A DNA stretch of 26,487 nt from Stentor coeruleus (lineage: Eukaryota > Ciliophora > Heterotrichea > Heterotrichida > Stentoridae). The stretch covers positions 1 through 26,487 of the forward strand of contig MPUH01001003.1 of the NCBI GenBank assembly GCA_001970955.1, given 5' to 3'. Below are positions 19,235 through 26,487 of the stretch, piece by piece (position 1 is the stretch's first letter; each line of letters opens with the position of its first letter). The notes below the pieces were generated by a model, which was given only the letters and a program-made list of their open reading frames with translations, did not search any database and was not told the DNA's origin. Position numbers and translations under genes: made by a program.

Positions 19235-20797
19235 TTAAAGTGAATTAATAAGCCAAGGATGATTTTTAATCTCTTCAATTGTAATTCGTTTATCTGGATC
19301 TTTGCACAGCATTTTATTCAACAAATCTTTAAGATTCTCTGACAGATGTACAGGAATTACTATAGGTTGAGTTTTAACCTCATTAACTAAATCAAAAAAT
19401 TTTTTGCTTTTAAAGGGTGTGCAATCCTCTATCATAAAATACAAAGTTATTCCAGCAGCCCAAATATCAGCAGGCTTTCCTTTAAATTTCCTTGAGCCCC
19501 CATGTAATTCTGGAGCCATAAAGGCGAATGTCCCTGCAGAAAAAGTAAATTCATCTATACCATATTGCAAATGCTGTGCTGATCCAAAATCAGAGAGCTT
19601 CAAATTATCTTCACTATCAAAAAGAATATTCTGAGGTTTGATATCTCTATGAATAACCTGCAATTTTTCATGTAAATATTCTAAACATTCAATCAATTGC
19701 TTAAAATATTTTTGAGCAGTTACCTCTTTTAGCTTTCCTTTCATTTGCAATGTGCCTCCAGAAGCATATTCAAGAACCAAATAAATTTTATGATGATCTT
19801 CTTTATTAATAACTTCATATAAAGTGATAAGATTAGGGTGAACTGCGGTTTCCATAACATGAATTTCAGAGTAAATCAAAGATAAAGCTGTCTTACTTTT
19901 GCCTACCCACCTACTTTTCATCACTCTTTTATTATAAATTTTTATAGCCACTATATTTCCATCTTCATCTATTGCTTTATAAACTTTTCCAAACCCTCCA
20001 CAACCTATAAGTCCTTGAATATGATACTGATTTAATTGGACTTCAAATTTACTTATTCTTTTTTTCTCTATAGTTCCAGTCCTTTTCACATGTGTGCTTC
20101 TTGTTATATATTTCTCACAAAATGCTAGATCTTGCGCTTTTATAAAAAGTTTCTTTGATGAGTTTATTTTTGGAAGATTTATTTCAGGCCTTGATTTAGA
20201 AACAGGAAATGAATAGAATGGTGAAGGACTATTCGAATCTGATATTTTATCACTTGCAGATGAAATAGATGACTCTTCATAGTCTTTTTGCCTGTTGGGC
20301 CCCATTCCGTATGCGGCAGAAATTCTTCTTGGAATTGTTAGCAATAGAGACCTATTGGTTCTTTTTTGGAATTTCATTGGTGGTGAAGTAGAGCTTCCAA
20401 TATGAGCAATGTTTTTTAGACGACTTACTTGAGCTTGCTCTTTTTCTTCAATTTTATATATTTGGATAGGATCTTGACACTTTTTCTCTTCTTCATATTT
20501 TGCTGGACTTTCATTTCTTATAAGATTAAGAAGATTTTTTTGCTTTGGTGGGAATTTTATAACTTTTTTTGCTTCTGCCTCTAAATCTTTAACAGTAAAG
20601 TCTTTTATTGATTCACAGGATAAAAGATTGTAAATTTCGCTATTTTCATGCAATCCAGATTCAAGAAAGGGAAATTTTGGTATCTCTAAAAAATCTTCAG
20701 AAATAATGAGATTCTCGGCAGGTAGTGTTACCTCTGGAAAATCACATGGCACCTTTTTAATTAGGGATGATGTAATAATTGCATTCTCATTTGTCAT
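19235..20797 (-). CDS. Ser/Thr protein kinase, CaMKK-like
   Basis: The 520-residue protein has a 250-residue N-terminal extension rich in Ser, Lys and Pro, with no recognised domain, and a C-terminal kinase domain at about 257-517. All catalytic landmarks are present: Gly loop GCGGFGKV (265-272), Lys286 in VAIK, Glu311 in helix C, HRDIKPQN (383-390), DFG (403-405), Thr423 in the activation loop and APE (428-430). The long insert after VAIK (KRVMKSRWVGKSK), GTFAFMAPE, PADIWAAGITLYF and the C-terminal HPW resemble Ca2+/calmodulin-dependent kinase kinases, which phosphorylate AMPK- and CaMK-type kinases. No clear calmodulin-binding tail is visible, since the protein ends right after the kinase domain, so Ca2+ control is unproven. 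It is divergent from the RING gene, with 210 bp between the two ATGs. Confidence 0.92.
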   Translation of the reverse strand: MTNENAIITSSLIKKVPCDFPEVTLPAENLIISEDFLEIPKFPFLESGLHENSEIYNLLSCESIKDFTVKDLEAEAKKVIKFPPKQKNLLNLIRNESPAKYEEEKKCQDPIQIYKIEEKEQAQVSRLKNIAHIGSSTSPPMKFQKRTNRSLLLTIPRRISAAYGMGPNRQKDYEESSISSASDKISDSNSPSPFYSFPVSKSRPEINLPKINSSKKLFIKAQDLAFCEKYITRSTHVKRTGTIEKKRISKFEVQLNQYHIQGLIGCGGFGKVYKAIDEDGNIVAIKIYNKRVMKSRWVGKSKTALSLIYSEIHVMETAVHPNLITLYEVINKEDHHKIYLVLEYASGGTLQMKGKLKEVTAQKYFKQLIECLEYLHEKLQVIHRDIKPQNILFDSEDNLKLSDFGSAQHLQYGIDEFTFSAGTFAFMAPELHGGSRKFKGKPADIWAAGITLYFMIEDCTPFKSKKFFDLVNEVKTQPIVIPVHLSENLKDLLNKMLCKDPDKRITIEEIKNHPWLINSL

Positions 20798-21007
20798 GCT
20801 GAGTAAAAGTTACTATTTTTTTCGTAAGCAGCTTCCCATTTTAATAAGAATTGGATGTAAATGAAAGCTTAATTTAATAACTTTATGGAATTTTATTAAT
20901 GCCAGTTCTAGGATAATTTATAGCTTACTATATAATAAACTTAGCAACATAAATTAATAATCCTTTCAAATTTTACATGAAATAATAATTTTAAAGCAAA
21001 GTAATAA

Positions 21008-22180
21008 ATGGGAAATTCTTCTAGTAACTCAAGCTCTTCTGAAAGCTTCCAGCAGCCTCGCAACGCTAATGGTAGTTCTGGGTATTCCCAAACAAACTTG
21101 AATTATTCTAACAGAGCTGCCCCTTCAAATCATCCAAATAATAGTTCTCAATTTCAGCCAGCTCATAATTTTGCAGCAGATACCTCAAATCTACCACCTC
21201 AACAGCCGATGAACTACCAAGAGTCTATTCCAAGACCTGTGTCTGCTAATAACTCCAACTTAAATCTGCCACCTAGCCATCAAGGTGCTACAAATCAGCA
21301 AAGGCCACCTCAACCAGCTCCAAACCAACAATATGTTCCATTTGGGTACCCTCCTCCTAATAATTATAACTCAGCACCTCCACAGATACTCTATTCAGGT
21401 TATCCTCCTCAACAAAATCACTATGCATACATCCAGCCCCCTTTTAATCAGCAGCATATCAATATTAACTCAATACCTCTAGGCCAAGCCTATTGGCAAT
21501 CTTCAAGCAATTTAAAAGTGGCACCCGGCCAGGCTTTAGAGCGTCATTCCCGAATAGTAAACGATAAACTGAATTTTTCACTATCTAATGATGGTCTATA
21601 TTGGGTTGAATTTGAATATTCAGCATTATTTCAATCTACTATTATAATGAATTTTATGGGAAAGGAGAATAAAACAACTCATGAAATATACTTCGACCAA
21701 GCTTATCAATTAGAACCCCAAAGATTTATAGTAGAGCCAACCAAAAATGGATTTTTTTCTAAAAAATATAAAGTTAATATTGATGTCTTTAGTAAAAGCG
21801 ATCTTGAAGTCTTTGATAAATGCACATTTCCAATAATTATAGAAATTAAAAGTACAGACACTTACGGAGCAAGCCAAACTCTTATAAGTTGCTTTAAAAT
21901 TATAAAAGAAAGCGATAATTATAGTGGAGTTATGGTCAAGCAGACTATTGAAATAATGAATAACCATTATACTTTGTTGAATTTGTATGGAACATCTACT
22001 GATAGTAAAGAGTCTAACTGTCTTATATGCCTAACAGAATTAAAGACTATAGCAGTCCTCCCTTGCCGTCATGTATGCTATTGCGAAGGGTGTGTAAACG
22101 AAGTTAAAAGAAAAAACAAAACAGATTGCCCAGTTTGTCGTTGTTCAGTTTATTCTTTTTTAAATGTTAAGCATAGTTAA
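21008..22180 (+). CDS. N-myristoylated RING-finger E3 ubiquitin ligase, MGRN1/LUL type
   Basis: The 390-residue protein starts MGNSSSNS, a strong N-myristoylation signal (Gly2, Ser6). Residues 10-160 are low-complexity, rich in Pro, Gln, Asn and Ser, with short PPQ/PPN/YPPP motifs that could bind WW, SH3 or ESCRT-type partners. Residues 190-325 form a beta-rich region (GLYWVEFEYSALFQSTIIM) corresponding to the DAR2-like domain upstream of the RING in this family. The C-terminal RING has all eight ligands: C338, C341, C353, H355, C359, C362, C374 and C377, with the LPCRH and CPVCR motifs of MGRN1 and the plant LUL/LOG2 ligases. Family members act at membranes and endosomes in trafficking and receptor turnover. 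The start is set by the myristoylation motif and the AT-rich leader before it. Confidence 0.92.
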   Translation: MGNSSSNSSSSESFQQPRNANGSSGYSQTNLNYSNRAAPSNHPNNSSQFQPAHNFAADTSNLPPQQPMNYQESIPRPVSANNSNLNLPPSHQGATNQQRPPQPAPNQQYVPFGYPPPNNYNSAPPQILYSGYPPQQNHYAYIQPPFNQQHININSIPLGQAYWQSSSNLKVAPGQALERHSRIVNDKLNFSLSNDGLYWVEFEYSALFQSTIIMNFMGKENKTTHEIYFDQAYQLEPQRFIVEPTKNGFFSKKYKVNIDVFSKSDLEVFDKCTFPIIIEIKSTDTYGASQTLISCFKIIKESDNYSGVMVKQTIEIMNNHYTLLNLYGTSTDSKESNCLICLTELKTIAVLPCRHVCYCEGCVNEVKRKNKTDCPVCRCSVYSFLNVKHS

Positions 22181-22948
22181 GAATTATTGAATATCAAAAT
22201 ATTTTATAGCTTTGATAAAATCTGGCCACTCTAAAATAAGTGCCTATTGTAAAAAATATAAATTGGGTTATTAGTAAAAAAGTTAGGTTCTTAAGTATTT
22301 ATTACTGGAATTACATTATATTTATATTTTCTCTAAATAAAACTTTATACTGATTATTATATTTATACATATAAAGTTGGGCCGAATGAGAAAATCTATC
22401 TTAATTTTTTTTTGTTTTAAAAGCTTGTGGATTTATCATAAATTTCTCTAGCCAATAAAGTTATTTTTAAAAATTCCATAATGGAAATTTTTAGTAAAAA
22501 TTTTTTTGCATCATTCGTATAGATTTAAATAAAAAAAATATTCTTTAGGAAAATTAAACAAACTTTGAGCATTTAGAATGGTTTACAGGCTTCTCTATCA
22601 TAACAAGTAAATTTCGATAATATTACAATAAAAAATTATTCAATTTTTAAGTGTTAATTTTGATTGATATCATAAAAATGATTTAAGTCAAAAGATAAGA
22701 CTTCTTTCACTCAAAAACATTTAATATTAAAAGTTTAAATTGTTTCATTTAACTGCATGCTTCATTGTATACAGCTTTCGCATGATTTGAATATGTATCA
22801 ATTGCTAGCAAATCTTATCTTTGAATAGATAATATACAACTTAGCTTACAATACACTGAGTTTATATATATTTAAATAAATACCTTTAGCTATTTTGAAA
22901 TATTTAGAATAAATATATCTTCGTATAGATTAATTATCTTAATATTAG
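22181..22948. other. AT-rich convergent intergenic region
   Basis: This spacer lies between the stop codons of the RING gene (plus) and the WD40 gene (minus). It is strongly AT-rich with short homopolymer runs and holds no ORF, RNA gene or repeat that I can support. It is much longer than the 125-bp convergent spacer at 14140-14264. Confidence 0.5.
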
Positions 22949-25900
22949 CTAAATGATATTTGGTAAGCCTTCTTCAAAGCAATAATTATTTTCTGCAAAC
23001 TCTTTAAAATTTGGGTCAAAAAAGAATTCATGATAAATTTTTTTTTCATCAGGCTTCAAAACAGAAATCCCAAATCCTGTGGTGAGATAAACTTTATTTC
23101 CAAATTTACTAGGAAAAGCTTCTACAAATATATGATTAGTTGTTATATTCATACTTTTTATTTTTTGATCAAGCAGGTTCCACACTCTCACAGTGTTATC
23201 ATCAGATCCTGACACCACGAACCGATTGTCGCTCGTTATTGCAACACTCCAAACAGAAGAAGTGTGACCTTCAAGCACTGCTTCTTGTCGTTTCTCGAGC
23301 AGGTTCCACACTCTCACAGTCTTATCTGAGGATCCATATGATCCTGATCCTGACACCACGAACCGATTGTCGCTCGTTATTGCAACACTGTTTACTCCAT
23401 CCGTGTGACCTTCAAGCACTGCTTCTTGTCGTTTCTCGAGCAGGTTCCACACTCTCACAGTGTTATCTGAGGATCTATATGATCCTGATCCTGACACCAC
23501 GAACCGATTGTCGCTCGTTATTGCAACACTGTTTACTCTAGAAGTGTGACCTTCAAGCACTGCTTCTTGTCGTTTCTCGAGCAGGTTCCATACTTGTATT
23601 TCATTTCTAAAGCTTGTTACACAAAATTTTTCATCATTGCTAAATGATCTTATTAAATAGCGCGGTACATTCATTAAAGATTTTTTATCTTTTAAACTCC
23701 AGAGTATTAATTCACAATAGCTAGACATGGAATAACACAGATTGTCATTTATTATTGCAACACTGTTTACTTCAGAAGTGTGACCTTCAAGCACTGCTTC
23801 TTGTCGTTTCTCGAGCAGGTTCCACACTCTCACAGTCTTATCATCAGATCCTGACACCACGAACCGATTGTCGCTCGTTATTGCAACACTGTTTACTCCA
23901 TCCGTGTGACCTTCAAGCACTGCTTCTTGTCGTTTCTCGAGCAGGTTCCACACTCTCACAGTCTTATCCTACGATCCTGACACCACGAACCGATTGTCGC
24001 TCGTTATTGCAACACTGTTTACTCCATCCGTGTGACCTTCAAGCACTGCTTCTTGTCGTTTCTCGAGCAGGTTCCACACTCTCACAGTCTTATCATCAGA
24101 TCCTGACACCACGAACCGATTGTCGCTCGTTATTGCAACACTATTTACTTCTCTGGTGTGACCTTCAAGCACTGCTTCTTGTCGTTTCTCGAGCAGGTTC
24201 CACACTCTCACAGTCTTATCATCAGATCCTGACACCACAAACCGATTGTCGCTCGTTATTGCAACACTCTTTACTTCATCCGTGTGACCTTCAAGCACTG
24301 CTTCTTGTCGTTTCTCGAGCAGGTTCCATACTTGAATTTCATTTCTAAAGTTTGTTATACAAAATTTTTCATCATTGCTAAATAATCTTATTAAATAGCG
24401 CGGTACATTCATTAAAGCTTTTTTTTCTTTTAAACTCCAGAGTATTAATTCACTGTTAGATATGGAATAACACAGATTGTCATTTATTATTGCAACACTG
24501 TTTACTCCATCCGTGTGACCTTCAAGCACTGCTTCTTGTCGTTTCTCGAGCAGGTTCCACACTCTCACAGTCTTATCATTCGATCCTGACACCACGAACC
24601 GATTGTCGCTCGTTATTGCAACACTCTTTACTCCATCCGTGTGACCTTCAAGCACTGCTTCTTGTCGTTTCTCGAGCAGGTTCCACACTCTCACAGTCTT
24701 ATCTCAGGATCCTGACACCACGAACTGATTGTCGCTCGTTATTGCAACACTCTTTACTGAAGAAGTGTGACCTTCAAGCACTGCTTCTTGTCGTTTCTCG
24801 AGCAGGTTCCACACTCTTACAGTCTTATCTGAGGATCCTGACACCACGAACCGATTGTCGCTCGTTATTGCAACACTGTTTACTTCATCCGTGTGACCTT
24901 CAAGCACTGCTTCTTGTCGTTTCTCGAGCAGGTTCCACACTCTCACAGTGTTATCTGAGGATCCTGACACCACGAACCGATTGTCGCTCGTTATTGCAAC
25001 ACTTTTTACTTCATCCGTGTGACCTTCAAGCACTGCTTCTTGTTTCTCGATCAGGCTCCACACTCTCATAGTCTCATCAAATATTGACACCACGAACTGG
25101 TTATCGCTCGTTATTGCAACAGTATTTAAGCTATTAAAGAAATCTTCAAACACTGCTTCTAGTCGGTTTTCGACCAGATTCCATACTTGCATATTTCTAT
25201 ATTTAAAACTCGTTGCTACACAAAATTTTTCATCATTACTGAATAATATTATGAAATTGCGCACTGCATTCATTAAAGCTTTTTTTTCATTTAGATCCCA
25301 GAGTATTAGTTCATTATAACATGATGTCATGAACCGATTGTCGCTCGTTATTGCAACACTGTTTACTCAATCCGTGTGACCTTCAAGCACTGCTTCTTGT
25401 CGTTTCTCGAGCAGGTTCCACACTCTCACAGTGTTATCTGAGGATCCTGACACCACGAACCGATTGTCGCTCGTTATTGCAACACTGTTTACTCTATCAG
25501 TGTGACCTTCAAGCACTGCTTCTTGTCGTTTCTCGAGCAGGTTCCACACTCTCACAGTCTTATCATCAGATCCTGACACCACGAACCGATTGTCGCTCGT
25601 TATTGCAACACTGTTTACTTCATCCGTGTGACCTTCAAGCACTGCTTCTTGTCGTTTCTCGAGCAGGTTCCACACTCTCACAGTCTTATCTGAGGATCCT
25701 GACACCACGAACCGATTGTCGCTCGTTATTGCAACACTGTTTACTCCATCCGTGTGACCTTCAAGCACTGCTTCTTGTCGTTTCTCGAGCAGGTTCCACA
25801 CTTGCATATTATTTTCAAAACTTGTTACACAAAATTTTACATCATTGCTAAATAATCTTATTAAATAGCGCGGTACATTCATTAAAGCTTTTTTATCTTT

Positions 25901-26487
25901 TAAACTCCAGAGTATTAATTCATCGCTAGATATGGAATAACACAGATTGTCATTTATTATTGCAACACTCTTTACTCCATCCGTGTGACCTTCAAGCACT
26001 GCTTCTTGTCGTTTCTCGAGCAGGTTCCACACTCTCACAGTCTTATCATTCGATCCTGACACCACGAACCGATTGTCGCTCGTTATTGCAACACTTTTTA
26101 CTCCATTTATGTGACCTTTAAGCACTGCTTCTTGTCGTTTCTCGAGCAGGTTCCACACTCTCACAGTCTTATCTGAGGATCCATGTGATCCTGACACCAC
26201 GAACCGATTGTCGCTCGTTATTGCAACACTGTTTACTACATCCGTGTGACCTTCAAGCACTGCTTCTTGTTGTTTCTCGAGCAGGTTCCACACTCTTACA
26301 GTCTTATCATAAGATCCTGACACCACGAACCGATTGTCGCTCGTTATTGCAACACTGTTTACTCAATCCGTGTGACCTTCAAGCACTGCTTCTTGTTGAT
26401 TCTCGAGCAGGTTCCATACTTGCATTTCATTTCCAAAGCTTGTTATACACAATTTTTCATCATTGCTAAATAATTGTATTAAATAGC
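22949..26487 (-). CDS. Highly repetitive WD40 protein, 5' end outside window, four in-frame stops
   Basis: One minus-strand frame runs from the window edge to TAG at 22949-22951 without any frameshift, encoding about 1180 residues. It contains about 22 WD40 blades of 42 residues each, most with the consensus VRVWNLLEKRQEAVLEGHT, then x-x-V-x, then SVAITSDNRFVVSGS, then x-D-K/N-T. The C-terminal cap (about 23160-22949) is a non-repetitive tail of about 70 residues. Four in-frame stops interrupt the frame: TGA 26363-26365, TGA 25367-25369, TGA 24704-24706 and TAG 23969-23971. Several beta-propellers are expected, giving a protein-binding scaffold. The N-terminal part, which might carry a NACHT or other effector domain, is outside the window. 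The stops may mean a recent pseudogene, a gene used as a reservoir of repeats, recoding, or collapsed-repeat assembly error. The absence of frameshifts argues against old decay. Confidence 0.8.
23969..23971 (-). other. In-frame TAG in the WD40 array (variable codon after SGS)
   Basis: The codon reads TAG (GGA TCG TAG GAT AAG) at the same blade position as the TGA at 24704. The 15 bases ending in this TAG (23983 down to 23969) begin GTG and could formally be a 15-nt intron. However, the same bases apart from the last few are coding in every other blade, and the one supported intron starts GTA. Confidence 0.85.
24704..24706 (-). other. In-frame TGA in the WD40 array (variable codon after SGS)
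   Basis: The codon is Ser (TCA), Asp, Asn or Tyr in other blades and TGA here (GGA TCC TGA GAT AAG), which is one C-to-G change from the TCA form. Confidence 0.85.
25367..25369 (-). other. In-frame TGA in the WD40 array (same codon as 26363)
   Basis: The blade position, codon and immediate context are the same as at 26363-26365 (GAT TGA GTA AAC). Downstream the frame continues as VNSVAITSDNRF and then the diverged module. Confidence 0.85.
26363..26365 (-). other. In-frame TGA in the WD40 array (variable codon after HTD)
   Basis: The codon that is Gly, Glu, Arg, Val or Ser in other blades is TGA here (GAT TGA GTA AAC). GGA-to-TGA is a single change. The frame remains open on both sides. Confidence 0.85.

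Larger units (their letters stand above)
23165..26487 (-). repeat. Tandem array of 126-bp WD40 repeats with higher-order structure
   Basis: The unit is 126 bp (42 codons). Most copies are almost identical in DNA over long blocks such as CGAGCAGGTTCCACACTCTC and GAACCGATTGTCGCTCGTTA (plus strand). Every three to five standard units are followed by a diverged double blade (SVAIINDNLCYS ... ELILWSLK ... PRYLIRLFSNDEKFC ... QVWNL). These diverged modules start (plus-strand lower end) near 23591, 24329, 25181, 25800 and 26417, giving spacings of about 738, 852, 619 and 617 bp. The module at 25181 is the most diverged. Unequal crossover or gene conversion best explains the uniformity and the changing spacing. 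Confidence 0.93.

Noticed and set aside
23969..26365. Reassigned stop codons (TGA or TAG as sense)
   Set aside because: The stops fall where the aligned residue differs (Gly, Ser, Asp, Asn), not at one amino acid, and other genes in the window show no in-frame TGA, TAG or TAA.
23140..26469. Long plus-strand ORFs across the WD40 array (repeating CDLQALLLVVSRAGSTLSQ)
   Set aside because: They are the antisense shadow of a 126-bp unit that happens to lack stops in that frame. The minus strand encodes clear WD40 blades.
23165..26487. CRISPR array
   Set aside because: The repeats are direct, but they are contiguous 126-bp coding units without spacers and belong to a WD40 protein.
1..26487. tRNA or rRNA genes
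   Set aside because: A scan for T-loop (GGTTCRA) and anticodon-stem patterns found no convincing cloverleaf outside coding sequence. A covariance-model search would be decisive.

Overview
The window reads as ciliate macronuclear DNA, most likely Stentor (probably S. coeruleus). Long open reading frames lie between AT-rich spacers. Stops are conventional: intact genes end in TAA or TAG, and no stop codon interrupts ORFs up to 1134 codons, so the code looks standard. One gene has a 15-nt intron (GTA...TAG), a size typical of Stentor. The gene families (ciliate-type voltage-gated Ca2+ channel, cyclic-nucleotide-binding K+ channel, CaMKK-like kinase, RCC1, MGRN1-type RING) are eukaryotic. The genus assignment is inference.

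Layout. 1-2975 (-): large protein of uncertain family whose 3' end is cut by a 1-base gap (N at 182) with a near-identical 181-bp duplicate beside it. 3004-5118 (-): voltage-gated K+ channel with a cyclic-nucleotide-binding domain and a CCHC zinc knuckle. 6150-6881 (+): small charged protein with a predicted myristoylated N-terminus and one 15-nt intron. 7590-7923 (+): decayed Merlin/ISXO2-type transposase. 8615-14139 (+): a four-domain voltage-gated Ca2+ channel laid out as two ORFs, domain I (8615-10651, broken by a 54-bp duplication) and domains II-IV (10735-14139, with a 92-bp exact tandem duplication at the C-terminus). 14265-16261 (-): RCC1-repeat protein, intact once a 55-bp duplicate plus N at 16049 is discounted. 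16814-17896 (+): coiled-coil protein. 18020-18720 (-): decayed coding sequence. 18746-19201 (+): second Merlin relic. 19235-20797 (-): CaMKK-like kinase. 21008-22180 (+): N-myristoylated RING E3 ligase of the MGRN1/LUL type. 22949-26487 (-, running off the window): a WD40 array of near-identical 42-residue blades.

The most unusual region is the WD40 array. About 22 blades are nearly identical at DNA level, but a few codons on one face of each blade vary strongly. All four in-frame stops in the array sit in those variable codons. The pattern resembles the homogenised, surface-variable WD40 repeats of fungal HET-E-type (NWD/STAND) recognition proteins, so a diversifying recognition protein or a recently broken copy of one is plausible. 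The second unusual item is the channel split between domains I and II.

The Ca2+ channel, the K+ channel and the CaMKK-like kinase would be compatible with one excitability and Ca2+-signalling pathway. Nothing here shows that they are co-regulated, and each appears to be its own transcription unit.
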